Source of the DNA: Polyangia bacterium
GTDB taxonomy: Bacteria > Myxococcota_A > Polyangia > Nannocystales > Nannocystaceae
DNA length: 64,000 nt
Direction: 5' to 3'
NCBI GenBank assembly: GCA_030424595.1
Contig: JAUHWG010000008.1
Coordinates: forward strand, 248,001-312,000
The notes beneath the pieces were generated by a model, which was not told where the DNA came from, did not search any database, and was given only the letters and a program-made list of their open reading frames with translations. A program made the translations under genes and the position numbers. Position 1 is the first letter of the stretch, and every line of letters starts with the position of its first letter. This document shows, in pieces, positions 16,592-28,009 of the stretch.

Positions 16592-17129
16592 GGAGGGTCG
16601 CAGAGGTGTGCACGGTGCGGACGATGCGGACGATGCGGACGATGCGGACGATGCAGGGGGGGGGCGGCGTCGTGGGGAGCGTCTGCCGGGCGGCGAGCGG
16701 ACCCTCAGCGCCGTCCCGTGACCGCGCTTCGGCGGATGATAGCAGGGGACGATCCTCCGCCGCGAATCCGATCCAGGCGACGGAGTGTCGTCTTCGCCGA
16801 GGTCGATCCGGGAGCGGCGCGCGCCCAGGTTGATCCGGGCACGTCGCGGCGAGGCGAGGCGAGGTGCTCTTCGCACTCTTCGCGGCCCCGTCATCGTTCT
16901 CCTGAGGGGGGTCGCGCGCACAATCGCGCACCGTCAAGAGAGGTCTTCATGGGTGTTCGCTGAGCTCCGCGGCCCGGAGCCGATCGTCGGACGAGCCCCA
17001 GCGCGGCTGGCCTCCGAGCGCCCAGGCTGGGGACGCAAGGCTGGGCGTCTGCGTCCTCGGAGGGTCGCGACGAGGGCGAAGAGCCGCGAATTTGACGACC
17101 TTGATCGCCGGCGTCAAAGTCAGCCTGTC
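16592..17129. other. 538-bp divergent spacer with a 9-bp GCGGACGAT array
   Basis: This region separates the ABC ATPase and SGNH lipoprotein genes. Positions 16617-16652 are four exact copies of GCGGACGAT, just upstream of the ATPase start. Further on are GAGGCGAGGCGAG-type repeats near 16850. No gene with plausible codon use is visible. Promoters for both flanking genes are expected here but were not located. Confidence 0.6.
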
Positions 17130-18755
17130 GTGCGGCGGATCGACCCAAGAGGCCCCGTTCGGCCGTGGCTCGCAGCTCTGATCGGCATCACGATCGCAGG
17201 CTGTGGACCCCTCGGGGGCTGCGGATCGGGGAACGTGGCCGCTGGATCGGAGAGCCCCGAGGCGGGCCATCCGCTCCTCGTCGAGGGCCCGATGGGGTCG
17301 GAGGCTGTCGCCGAGCCTGACGCCGAGGAGAACGAAGGTGCGGGGAAGCTCGACCTCCCCCCTGAGGCCTCCCGCGCGCGCGAGGCGGCCCTCGGCGCGC
17401 TCGGGGAGGACCCGGGCTTCGGCGCCTACGAGGACGCGAAGCAGGCCCCCTCGGCGCTCCAGGGGCCGGAGAGCTCGGACCTCGCCAACCTCGACGCCCT
17501 CCCGGGCTCGCAGGGGGGCGGCGGAGCGGTCACGGGCTCGGGCAGCGGCGGGGCCATCATCGATGGCAACGCCCTCGGCCGCTTTGTCCCGCTCGAGGGG
17601 GCCGACGCCCTGGAGCACTTCTATGCGGCGCTGCGCCGGCTCAAGGCGGGCAAGGACGAGGACGGCAAGGTCCGGGTGCTCCTCTACGGAGCCTCCCACA
17701 CCGCCGCCGACATCTACCCGACCTACCTTCGCGCCTATCTCAACGAGCGCTTCGGCGACGGCGGTCCCGGCTACGTCAGCCTGGTCCAGACCAACCGCTG
17801 GTACCGCCTCCTCGCCTGGACCGTGTCGAGCTCGAAGCACTGGCTCATCGAGCACGCGCAGCGCAAGGGCTCCCGCGAAGACGGACACTTTGGCCTCCTG
17901 GGGGCGAGCGCGACGAGCAAGCGCAAGAGCGCCAAGTCGCAGCTGACCCCGCGGGTGTCGGGGCCGAAGGGGGAGCACAGCACCACGTACGAGCTCTACT
18001 TCCTCGCCCAGCCGGGGGGCGGCAAGCTCGACCTCAAGATCGACGGCAAGGCGAAGAAGGCGGTGAAGACGGCGGCCAAGGAGCCCAGGGCGGGCTACGC
18101 CTCGTTCACCGTGCCGGGCGGGCCGCATGAGGTCGAGATCAGCCCCGACGGTAGCGGTGAGGTCCGCCTCTTCGGGATGACGGCGGAGTACGATCGCCGC
18201 GGCGTCGTCGTCGACACCCTCGGGATCAACGGCACCCGGGCGTCGAACAACCTCAAGTGGGACGAGACGAGCTGGTCCGACAACGTCCGTCGGCGGTCGC
18301 CCGACCTCTATGTTCTCGCCTACGGGACCAACGAGGCGACCGACGCGGGCCAGCCGATCTCCGCCTACAAGCGGTCCCTCGCCGAGGTGCTCGATCGACT
18401 GCGCGCGGCCTCCCCCCAGGCGAGCTGCGTCCTCCTAGGGCCCGGCGACTTCCCGGAGAAGCACGCGGACGGCAGCTACGGACCGCGCGAGCGTCTGACC
18501 GAGATCGTCGCCGCGCAGGCGGAGATCGCCGCCGACAAGGGCTGCGCCTTCTGGGACGCCTACGCGTTTATGGGGGGTGAGGGGTCGATGGAGCTGTGGT
18601 CCAAGGCGACCCCGCAGATGGGCCGCGACGACCACATTCACCTCACGCGCCGCGGCTACGTGCGGCTGGGCATGGCCTTCACCGACGCGCTGATGCAGGG
18701 GTTTGATCGCGGCTCGGAGGGCTCGGAGTCGGCCGCTGAGGTCGCCGCCAAGTAG
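17130..18755 (+). CDS. SGNH/GDSL-family hydrolase lipoprotein
   Basis: The proposed GTG start at 17130 gives 541 residues with a lipoprotein signal (lipobox IAGC). A Gly/Glu-rich linker of about 130 residues precedes an SGNH-type domain. Block I is YGASHTAADIY (nucleophile Ser), the middle contains TLGINGTRASNN and AYGTNEATD (block III), and block V is DDHIHLTRRGY with the catalytic Asp/His. A beta-rich insertion lies between blocks I and II. SGNH proteins of this layout act as O-acyl esterases or acyl-transfer partners on cell-surface glycans. It is paralogous to 19480-21414 (shared GDGGPGY/GDAGHGF, ADKGCAFWDAYAFMGGEGSM-like segments) and converges with that acyl-transfer operon. The start is the least certain point. 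Confidence 0.82.
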   Translation: MRRIDPRGPVRPWLAALIGITIAGCGPLGGCGSGNVAAGSESPEAGHPLLVEGPMGSEAVAEPDAEENEGAGKLDLPPEASRAREAALGALGEDPGFGAYEDAKQAPSALQGPESSDLANLDALPGSQGGGGAVTGSGSGGAIIDGNALGRFVPLEGADALEHFYAALRRLKAGKDEDGKVRVLLYGASHTAADIYPTYLRAYLNERFGDGGPGYVSLVQTNRWYRLLAWTVSSSKHWLIEHAQRKGSREDGHFGLLGASATSKRKSAKSQLTPRVSGPKGEHSTTYELYFLAQPGGGKLDLKIDGKAKKAVKTAAKEPRAGYASFTVPGGPHEVEISPDGSGEVRLFGMTAEYDRRGVVVDTLGINGTRASNNLKWDETSWSDNVRRRSPDLYVLAYGTNEATDAGQPISAYKRSLAEVLDRLRAASPQASCVLLGPGDFPEKHADGSYGPRERLTEIVAAQAEIAADKGCAFWDAYAFMGGEGSMELWSKATPQMGRDDHIHLTRRGYVRLGMAFTDALMQGFDRGSEGSESAAEVAAK

Positions 18756-18951
18756 AGCCGAGGCGCGCTGGGGTGGTGGACCCGTCCTCCGCTCGCGGGC
18801 GCCGCTCGCAGCTCGGGCCGAAGGACCCGTACACTCTCGCGGTGCGCTCGTCGGTCCCCTTGGCTTCGACCAAACACCGCCAAACCGGGGAGACCTTCGA
18901 GTCGTGGCGGCGCCGAGATGGGCGGCGAGGGCACGGGAGCGCGCCGGGCTC

Positions 18952-19464
18952 CTAGAACCGAAAGCGGAGGCCGAGCCCGCCGCCTTGCCGTGTCGACCAG
19001 GGGGCGACCCGAAGGCTCGAGAGCTCGGGGTTCGCGGCCCGCCACTCCCTAGCGTCCTCCCGGACCCGGAGGCCGCGGCGGAGGAGGAAGCCGCTGGCGA
19101 CCCCGATCGGCACGGCGAAGAAGAACGAGAGGCCGGCGGAGACCTTGGCGGCGACGAAGGGATCACCGGTGAGCGTGGTGCACTCGGGCGCCTGGATCGC
19201 CATCGGGATCGCGCAGAAGTCACGGATCTCGTAGCCGCGCTTGAGCTCAAAGCCGCCGAGGACCAGCAGCGACGCGGAGAGGGCTCCGGTCACCCCGGCG
19301 AGGGCGAACTCGGTGATCCCCCGCTCCTTGCCCTCCCGCGACAGATCCTTGTCGCGCAGGTCTGCGGTCGGCGTCGGTGAGTTCGCCGAGGTGATCACCG
19401 GCCGCGAGGGCGCACGGTGAGCGCAGGAGGCCGCCAAGAGGGCGGCGAGGAGCGGGCGACGCAT
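18952..19464 (-). CDS. Small putative lipoprotein with two hydrophobic segments
   Basis: This 170-residue protein begins MRRPLLAALLAASCAHR, a lipoprotein-like signal. It has two hydrophobic stretches (about 53-72 and 110-128) that could be membrane spans, and Cys residues in DFCAIP and ECTTLTG. It begins 15 bp after the stop of the SGNH gene at 19480, so it is probably the last gene of the FemAB-like/MBOAT/SGNH operon. I do not recognise the family. Confidence 0.65.
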   Translation of the reverse strand: MRRPLLAALLAASCAHRAPSRPVITSANSPTPTADLRDKDLSREGKERGITEFALAGVTGALSASLLVLGGFELKRGYEIRDFCAIPMAIQAPECTTLTGDPFVAAKVSAGLSFFFAVPIGVASGFLLRRGLRVREDAREWRAANPELSSLRVAPWSTRQGGGLGLRFRF

Positions 19465-19479
19465 CGCCGAGAGCCTACC

Positions 19480-21414
19480 TCATGGCGAGGGCTGTGGGTC
19501 CTGCGGCGTCGGCGGGCGGGCGCGCGAAGGAGCGTCTCGGCCCGCGCTCGCCGACTCGCCGCCGGCGGTCGGGCTGCGATCGGTGCGCTCATCGGCGCTT
19601 CGATCGGCGCCCTCGCTGGCGGGGTCGGCCTCGTCGGCGGGGTCGGCCTGGTCGGGGTCGACGGGGTCGACGGGGTCGACGGCGGGGTCGGCCTCGTCGG
19701 CCACAGCGGGTGCGACCGCTCGCGGACCGAGGAGCGCGTCGAGATCGATCTCATCCACCGCCTCGACCTTGATCCCGCGGTCTGCGATCGCCTCGAGCGC
19801 GCGGATCGGCTTGCCGACGACGCGCCCGCGGAAGTCGCGATAGCCCTGGAGCAGCGCCCCGTAGACCATCGCGCCGATGACCTTGTGGCCGTGGTAGGAG
19901 AGGTGGGAGAGGTCGCCGCTGCCGAGCTTCGGCTCGGCCCGCGCCCAGCGGCCCATCGACCCCTCGCCGCCCATCGCCGCGTAGGTGTCGAAGAAGGCGC
20001 AGCCCTCGTCGGCCGCGACCTCGCGCTGAGCCTCGACGAGCAGGGGGACGATCTCGCGGGTGACGATCTGCTGGCCGCGGCGCTCGCCGTGGTCGAGCGG
20101 GGCCATGATCAGGCATGCGGGCGGGTGCTCCACACCCTCGCCGTTGAAGAGCTGGATGAGCTCGCGCAGCTCCTCTTTGTACTTGTCCATCGTCCCGCGC
20201 ATGTTCATGTCGTTGCCGCCGAACATCAGGACGACGAGGTCGGTGTCGCGGTGGCGGACCTGGGCGCGGATATGCTCCTGGTCCCAGTGGAGCATCCGCC
20301 GGGTGAGGGCGCCGATCTGGCTAAGGCCGTCCCAGACCACCCCGGGACCGTCGCGCTCGAGGGTGACGCCGAAGGCTCGGACCTTGCCGCCGCCGGCGGC
20401 GCGGATAGACAGGCTGTGCTCGCCGTCCACCGCCTCGACCGCGGTCCAGCGGTCCTCGAGCTCGTCGGCGGCGGTCGGGACCTTGATCGGATCTTCGTCG
20501 TCGAGCTGGAGGCGGAGGTTGCCGCCCCGGGGGATGCCCGCGTAGTAGACCTCGAAGCGGCGGACCCGGCGGCCCATCGACCCCTTGCTCGCGGTCCCGA
20601 CGCGGATCTCGGCGCCGGCGGTCGACTCGAAGGAGGTGCCGCCGAAGCCGTAGAAGCCGTCGTCGCGGCAGCCCTGGATGATGAAGCAGTGGTGCCAGGG
20701 GCTCTTCTCGCTGACCTTGACGCCGACGTGGCGGTAGCTCGAGTTGGGCTGCCCCAAGAGGTGAAAGCCGTGGCCGGCGTCGCCGAAGCGGGCCTGCATC
20801 TTCGCGCGGATGGCCCCGGTGATCCCGTCGTTGCCGATCGCCGAGTCGCCCCAGTGGCTCGCCCGGGTGATCGCCCCCGCGAGGCCGAGGTCGGTCTGGG
20901 TGAGGGCGGCGTAGAAACGATCGAGGCGCTGCGGGTTCTCGAGGGGGACGGCGACCGGATCGCCGTCGTCGCCCTCGGGCGTGTAGGCGGGGATCGGCTC
21001 GTCGTCCTCGCCCTGCGGGCGGACGTCGGGCTCGACGAAGGGTCGCTCGCCGGCGCTCTCCTGGCCGTCGGCGTCGGCCTCCGCGAGGGCGAGGGCGGCG
21101 AGATCGCGGATGGCAGCGTCGTCGGCGTCGGCCTTCTCGCCCTCGCCCAAGAGCTCGCGGCCGATCAGGTTCCAGAAGGGCACCGGATCCTCAGCGGTCC
21201 ACGGCCTCGCCCACTCGAGCCCGGGGAGGACGTAGGTCGCGCCGATCATCATCAGCATCGTCAGCATCCCGCTGATCGTCGTCCGAAAGGTCCCGCGCGG
21301 GTAGTTGCCCGGATCGGGCCGGTCGTCGCCGAGAACGATCTCCGAGTCGTCCTCGCGGACCTCGTCGCTCAGGAGGCCGACGCTGTGGTCGTCGATCGGC
21401 GGGGTGTCGCTCAT
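19480..21414 (-). CDS. SGNH-domain protein partnered with MBOAT O-acyltransferase
   Basis: I start this gene at ATG 21414 (MSDTPPIDDHSVG), 11 bp after the MBOAT stop. The 644-residue product has one N-terminal membrane anchor (about 50-65, MLTMLMMIGATYVLP), a charged linker and a periplasmic SGNH domain. Block I is HWGDSAIGNDG, block III LMFGGNDMNM and block V DLSHLSYHG. The tail is low-complexity Asp/Pro/Ala (DPVDPVDPDQADPADEADP), encoded by GGGGTCGAC-type repeats near 19615-19700. MBOAT plus SGNH pairs O-acylate exported polysaccharides: MBOAT moves the acyl group across the membrane and the SGNH protein transfers it. It is a paralog of the convergent gene at 17130. Confidence 0.87.
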   Translation of the reverse strand: MSDTPPIDDHSVGLLSDEVREDDSEIVLGDDRPDPGNYPRGTFRTTISGMLTMLMMIGATYVLPGLEWARPWTAEDPVPFWNLIGRELLGEGEKADADDAAIRDLAALALAEADADGQESAGERPFVEPDVRPQGEDDEPIPAYTPEGDDGDPVAVPLENPQRLDRFYAALTQTDLGLAGAITRASHWGDSAIGNDGITGAIRAKMQARFGDAGHGFHLLGQPNSSYRHVGVKVSEKSPWHHCFIIQGCRDDGFYGFGGTSFESTAGAEIRVGTASKGSMGRRVRRFEVYYAGIPRGGNLRLQLDDEDPIKVPTAADELEDRWTAVEAVDGEHSLSIRAAGGGKVRAFGVTLERDGPGVVWDGLSQIGALTRRMLHWDQEHIRAQVRHRDTDLVVLMFGGNDMNMRGTMDKYKEELRELIQLFNGEGVEHPPACLIMAPLDHGERRGQQIVTREIVPLLVEAQREVAADEGCAFFDTYAAMGGEGSMGRWARAEPKLGSGDLSHLSYHGHKVIGAMVYGALLQGYRDFRGRVVGKPIRALEAIADRGIKVEAVDEIDLDALLGPRAVAPAVADEADPAVDPVDPVDPDQADPADEADPASEGADRSADERTDRSPTAGGESASAGRDAPSRARPPTPQDPQPSP

Positions 21415-21425
21415 GGGGATCGGGC

Positions 21426-23075
21426 TCAGAACTGGAAGTAGATGAACGCCTTCGGCGCGCCCGACATCAGCTTCATGATGGCGAGGCAGAGGAGGGCGAA
21501 GGCGATCCCGAGGATCACGCCGGGGATCCGGCGCCAGACCGCGAGGGCGTACTCGTCGACCCAGCGGCGGGGGGTGAAGTGGTAGGCGAGACCGCCGATG
21601 AGGGCGAGCCAGAGCCACGGCGTCAGCAGCCCCTCGCGGAGGCCGCGGCCGTCGAAGGCGAGGAGGCCGGCGATCATCTCGCGGCTGCTGCCGAGATCAC
21701 CGGCGCGGAAGAAGACCCGCGAGAGGACGGTGAAGTGGAAGGTCAGGACGACGTGGGCCGCCACGTTCAGCGGCGAGCCGGTGTCCGGCAGCCACGAGAC
21801 CAACGCGAAGAGGAGGACGCCGGAGCCGGCGAGGATCTGCGCCGAGCCGGGGTCGAGGCCGAGGATCTCGAGGCTCAGCAGGTAGACCAGGGCGCCGAAG
21901 AGGGCGAGGCCGACGCAGGCGAGGAGGGCCTTGGTCATGGTCATGGGGCCCCGCTTGCGCAGGCGGTTCCAGCGGTTGAAGACCATCGCCAGGGCGTGGA
22001 TGTTGGAATAGATGACGAAGTTCCAGCTCGCGCCGTGCCACATGCCGACGAGGAACATCGTCAGCCAGAGGTTGAAGTAGGTCCGCGTCGCCGACCCCCG
22101 GCTGCCGCCGAGGGGGAAGAAGAGGTAGTCGCGCAGCCAGGTCGACAGCGTCATGTGCCAACGCCGCCAGAACTCGCCGAGATCCTTGGCCTGGTAGGGC
22201 CGGTCGAAGTTCTCGGGGATCCGGTAGCCGAGCATCCGGGCGATGCCGATGGCGATGTCGGAGTAGCCGGCGAAGTCGGCGTAGAGCTGGAGCGTGAAGG
22301 CGTAGAGCGCGAGCAGGAGCTCCGCCGAGGTGTAGGTGCCGGGCGCGGCGAAGACCGCGTCGGTGAAGGAGGCGGCGATCCAGTCCCCCAGGATCACCTT
22401 CTTGGCCAGGCCCTTGAAGATCCGGAAGAGCCCGAACTTGAGGGCGTCGGCGCTGAGCTGCGGCCGCCGGTGGAGCTGGGGGAGGAGCTCGCTGGCGCGG
22501 ACGATCGGCCCGGCGACGAGCTGGGGGAAGAAGACGACGAAGAGCGCGAACTTCTTAAAGGATGGCTCGGGGGTCAGGCGGCGGCGCCAGACGTCGATCG
22601 TGTAGCTCAGGGTCTGGAACGTGTAGAACGAGATCCCGACCGGGAGGATGAGCTGGAGGTGGGGGACGACCACCTCGAGGCCCGCGGCGCCGAGGACATC
22701 GGCGAACGCGGAGAGCAGGAAGTTGGTGTACTTGAAGTAGCCGAGCAGGCCGAGGTTGCCGACGAGGCTCAGGCCGAGCCAGAAGTTGCGGCTCCTGCGG
22801 GCGCTCTCGGCGATCTCCGGGTCGTCGCTGTCCAGCTCGCCGTTGCGGCTGTGGATCTGCTTCGAGGCCGTGAAGTCGAGGATGGTCGAGAAGACCAGGA
22901 GGCCGGCGAAGTACCAGGGCGCCGGCAGCGGGTCCGTCAGCGGCCCCGCCATGTAGAAGAAATAGCTCGCCCCAATTAAGAGAGGGATCCGGATCGCCGA
23001 CGCGTGGGAGAAGGCCCACGAGAGCAGCAGCACCGGGATCACGAAGAGGAGGAAGTCGAAGGTCGGGAAGAGCAC
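21426..23075 (-). CDS. MBOAT-family O-acyltransferase (AlgI-like)
   Basis: This 549-residue polytopic membrane protein has the AlgI/DltB-type MBOAT architecture. Diagnostic segments are the N-terminal FPTFDFLLFVIPVLLL, SFYTFQTLSYTIDVWRR, FPQLVAGPIVRASELLPQL, YADFAGYSDIAIGIARMLG, EFWRRWHMTLSTWLRDYLFF and the catalytic-His motif MWHGASWNFV. These enzymes transfer acetyl or other acyl groups from cytoplasmic donors to exported glycans. The direct downstream SGNH gene (11-bp gap) and an upstream FemAB-like gene (68-bp gap) indicate a cell-surface polysaccharide or peptidoglycan-modification operon. The target polymer is not identifiable here. Confidence 0.93.
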   Translation of the reverse strand: MLFPTFDFLLFVIPVLLLSWAFSHASAIRIPLLIGASYFFYMAGPLTDPLPAPWYFAGLLVFSTILDFTASKQIHSRNGELDSDDPEIAESARRSRNFWLGLSLVGNLGLLGYFKYTNFLLSAFADVLGAAGLEVVVPHLQLILPVGISFYTFQTLSYTIDVWRRRLTPEPSFKKFALFVVFFPQLVAGPIVRASELLPQLHRRPQLSADALKFGLFRIFKGLAKKVILGDWIAASFTDAVFAAPGTYTSAELLLALYAFTLQLYADFAGYSDIAIGIARMLGYRIPENFDRPYQAKDLGEFWRRWHMTLSTWLRDYLFFPLGGSRGSATRTYFNLWLTMFLVGMWHGASWNFVIYSNIHALAMVFNRWNRLRKRGPMTMTKALLACVGLALFGALVYLLSLEILGLDPGSAQILAGSGVLLFALVSWLPDTGSPLNVAAHVVLTFHFTVLSRVFFRAGDLGSSREMIAGLLAFDGRGLREGLLTPWLWLALIGGLAYHFTPRRWVDEYALAVWRRIPGVILGIAFALLCLAIMKLMSGAPKAFIYFQF

Positions 23076-23143
23076 GGCCTAGGGGCGCTCAGGCTAACCG
23101 CGGCGCTCGCGGGAGGCGAATCTTCGGCAGACTTTGGCGGCTC

Positions 23144-24472
23144 TCAGCCGTCCTGGGTCGTGGGCGGGGTCGTCTGCGCCTGGTCGCGGAACGCGGCCAG
23201 CGAGTCCGCCCGGTACGGGGACGCGGCCGCGAGCTCGTCCATTCCCGCGGCGACGGCCACCGTCTCCTCGCGGAGGAAGCCCTCGATCGCCCGGTGGAAC
23301 CCCTCGTGGCGCATCCAGTGGGCGCTGTAGGTGGGCGAGGGGAGGAAGCCGCGCAGGAGCTTGTGCTGGCCCTGGGCCCCGGCCTCGTAGAGGGGGATCT
23401 TCTTGGCGATGCAGCGCTCGATCCCGGCGTAGCAGGTGGTCTCGAAGTGGAGCAGGTCGATCTCCTGCGAGCAGCCCCAGTAGCGGCCGTAGAGCGCCTG
23501 CGGCGTCTCCAGGAGGAGGGCGCCGGCGATCATCTCGCCGTCCTTGCGGACCCGCGCGACCTGGACCCGGTCGCCCTGGAGCTTGAACAGGTGCTGAAAG
23601 AAGCCGGGCTGGAGGTACTCGCAGCCGCCGTGCTCCATCGTGGTCCGGCGGTAGAAGCCGTCGAGGGTGGCGATCTCCTCCGGCGTGAGCTCGTGGCCGG
23701 GGACGTAGACGAGCTCGTCGATCGCCCGCTGGGCCCGGGCGCGCTCTTTGCGGATCTGCTTGCGCTTGCGCGAGGTCAGGGTCCCCAGGAAGTCGTCAAA
23801 CGTGGTGTAGCCGTGATCTCTCCAGTGGTACTGGAACGACGCTCGGGGCGCGAAGCCGTGGGCCGCGAGCTCGCGCTGCTCCTCGGCGGAGCAGAAGAGC
23901 CAGTGGATCGAGTGGCACTCGGCGACCTTGGCGATCTCCCGGACGCCGGCGATGAGGGCGGGGACGACGGTCTCGCGGGGGGCGTCGGGGGCGACGAGGA
24001 GGCGGCGGCCGGTCGCCGGGGTCATCGGCGCGGCGATCACCATCTTCGGGTAGTAGGGGAGCCCCGCCTGTCGGCTCGCCCGGGCCCAGGACCAGTCGAA
24101 GATGTACTCGCCGTAGGAGTGGCTCTTGATGTAGGCGGCGACGGCACCGAGGAGGCGGCCGGGCGGGGGAGCGGGGTCCTCGGACGAGGTCGACCCCTTC
24201 GCGCTCTTCGAGGAGGTCTCTGTTTGCTCGTCGCCGCCTGGAACGGACTGGGCTCTGCGCGCGGAGTCCGCGTTGTGCGCGATTTCATCCTGCTCCTCGA
24301 GGAGGATGTACACCGGCTGCCAGCCGGCTTCGTGCCCGACCGAGCCGGAGAGCTCGAGGGCGCGGAGGAAGCCGTACTCGGTGAAGGGCGACGGGCCGTG
24401 ATCGAGGGCGTCCCACGATGCGGCGTCCACGCTTCCTAGATCATCGAGCACTCGCAACGTCAGATGGGCCAC
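23144..24472 (-). CDS. FemAB-like/GNAT-fold peptidoglycan-associated acyltransferase
   Basis: This 442-residue protein matches the FemAB-like family PF04339 (formerly DUF482). Recognisable segments are SPFTEYGFLRALE, the YIKSHSYGEYIFDWSWARA motif, LPYYPKMVIAAPMTPATGRRLL, SFQYHWRDHGYTTFDDFLGTL, RKRKQIRKERARA, and YEAGAQGQHKLLRGFLP near the C-terminus. The family is built from GNAT folds and is thought to attach aminoacyl or acyl groups to envelope precursors, although few members have been assayed. An Asp/Ser/Glu-rich insertion at about 60-100 looks disordered. It is the first gene of the operon with MBOAT and SGNH. Confidence 0.85.
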   Translation of the reverse strand: MAHLTLRVLDDLGSVDAASWDALDHGPSPFTEYGFLRALELSGSVGHEAGWQPVYILLEEQDEIAHNADSARRAQSVPGGDEQTETSSKSAKGSTSSEDPAPPPGRLLGAVAAYIKSHSYGEYIFDWSWARASRQAGLPYYPKMVIAAPMTPATGRRLLVAPDAPRETVVPALIAGVREIAKVAECHSIHWLFCSAEEQRELAAHGFAPRASFQYHWRDHGYTTFDDFLGTLTSRKRKQIRKERARAQRAIDELVYVPGHELTPEEIATLDGFYRRTTMEHGGCEYLQPGFFQHLFKLQGDRVQVARVRKDGEMIAGALLLETPQALYGRYWGCSQEIDLLHFETTCYAGIERCIAKKIPLYEAGAQGQHKLLRGFLPSPTYSAHWMRHEGFHRAIEGFLREETVAVAAGMDELAAASPYRADSLAAFRDQAQTTPPTTQDG

Positions 24473-24562
24473 CGCCTACGTTTACGCTCTGTCGTCAGCC
24501 TTGGCCAGCCGCTCGCGTGCGGTGGCTTCCACCCCGGTCGGGGCTACACTAGCGGTCGGACT

Positions 24563-24893
24563 ATGGCGAGCAGGAGCAAGAAGGACCCTGAGAGCGGCGT
24601 CGTTCTCAAGGAGAAGACCGAGCGCAAGATCAAGCGACCGCGGATGTACCGGGTCCTGATCCACAACGACGACTACACCACCATGGAGTTCGTCATCCAC
24701 CTCCTCCAGGTGGTCTTCCGCCGGAGCGAGAGCGACTCGATCCAGATCATGCTCCACATCCACAACACCGGGGTTGGCGTCGCTGGGGTCTATACCTTTG
24801 AGGTCGCCGAGACCAAGGTCGCCCAGGTCCACGAGCTCGCCCGTCAGGTCGATTGCCCTCTTGTCGCGTCGATGGAACCCGAGGAAGACCCCG

Positions 24894-24907
<14 letters not shown>
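24563..24907 (+). CDS. clpS: ATP-dependent Clp protease adaptor ClpS
   Basis: This 114-residue protein contains the ClpS core. It has YRVLIHNDDYTTMEFVIHLLQVVF, a segment with the N-degron-binding Asn-Asp-Asp and hydrophobic pocket residues, followed by IMLHIHNTGVGVAGVYTFEVAETK. ClpS delivers N-end-rule substrates to ClpA. I use ATG 24563 because the upstream extension has no ClpS similarity. Its 3' end overlaps the clpA start by 14 bp, the classic clpS-clpA coupling. Confidence 0.96.
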
Positions 24908-27200
<2,293 letters not shown>

Positions 27201-27237
27201 ACCGCTCGCGCCTGACCGTGCGGCGGAACCGACGATG

Positions 27238-27268
27238 AAGGCGCGGGCCCTCAGGGCACGCGCCTTTG
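27238..27268 (+). terminator. Hairpin terminator after clpA
   Basis: AAGGCGCGGGCCCT (27238-27251) can pair with AGGGCACGCGCCTT (27253-27266) with one mismatch. A short TTTGT run follows. It lies 38 bp past the clpA stop and has the form of an intrinsic terminator. Confidence 0.6.
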
Positions 27269-27745
27269 TCGTGGAGCTAGGCTGTGCCGTCGCGATCGTG
27301 CGGGGGTAAAACCAAGTTGGGGGCGCGGGCCCTGAGTGGACGGTAGGTGGCCGAGCTGCGGCGGCGGCTGCCGAAAAAGACGAAGGCGCGAACCCGAAGA
27401 GGGCCGCGCCAAGGTCGTGATGTGGGTGAGCTCCGTGAACTCCGTGAACTCCGTGAACTCCGTGAGCTCCGTGAGCTCCGTGAGCTCCGTGAACTCCGTG
27501 AACTCCGTGAACTTTGGGGTGTGGTCTAGGCTAGGCTAGGTTTAGCTGGGTTTGGCTAGGTTAGGAGAGGTGAGCGGAGGGCTTCGGCGAGGGGCTCAAC
27601 GCGAGGTTGAGCAGGTGAGGTGAGCTGGAGCTCCGGAGCGCTGACACCGTGGCGATGAGTGTGAGGTGTTCGACCGTAGGCGAGCGCTGTGGATCTTCGG
27701 CTCGGGGTTGGTCGCTCTCAGGAGAGCCTGAACCGCGAGCCCCGC
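27269..27745. repeat. Repeat-rich intergenic region with 9-bp GTGARCTCC array
   Basis: Positions 27426-27515 are ten tandem copies of GTGARCTCC (R = A or G), the last one degenerate. The A/G variants occur in blocks (one G, three A, three G, three A). At 27523-27567 a looser GGCTAGGTTTAG-type repeat follows. The in-frame peptides through the array are pure repeat translations without a start signal, so I do not call a gene here. Confidence 0.8.
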
Positions 27746-28009
27746 TCAGTCGGCCCGGATACCGCCCTGGCTCGGCGTCACGTTCAGGGGCGTGGCCATC
27801 CGACCCGGCTCGGGCGTGGGATCCGCGATGACAGCGCGGGGGCGCGGGGGCCAGGCGATCTCATGCTTGATGATCCGACGCTTGAGCGCGTGCCGTGTGA
27901 TCCCCAGGAGCGAGGCGGCGTCGACGATGGTGCCGGCGGTGTTGAGAGCTTCGACGCAGAGCATCCGCTCGACGGTCGTGAGGTTGAAGGTGTCGATGAC
28001 GAGGCGCAT
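27746..28009 (-). CDS. Small Fis-type helix-turn-helix protein
   Basis: This 87-residue protein starts at ATG 28009 (MRLVIDTFNLTTVERML). Its central region, VEALNTAGTIVDAASLLGITRHALKRRIIKHEI (about 19-51), has the layout of the Fis/NtrC C-terminal HTH: a recruiting helix, a DAASLLGI first helix and a THRALKRR-like recognition helix. There is no AAA+ or receiver domain, so it is a stand-alone DNA-binding module with a Pro-rich C-terminal tail. It may act as a nucleoid protein or a corepressor. It lies in a gene-poor, repeat-filled stretch. Confidence 0.7.
   Translation of the reverse strand: MRLVIDTFNLTTVERMLCVEALNTAGTIVDAASLLGITRHALKRRIIKHEIAWPPRPRAVIADPTPEPGRMATPLNVTPSQGGIRAD

Noticed and set aside
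27336..27539. Plus-strand peptides through the GTGARCTCC array
   Set aside because: They are direct translations of the tandem repeat in two frames without ribosome site or conserved part.
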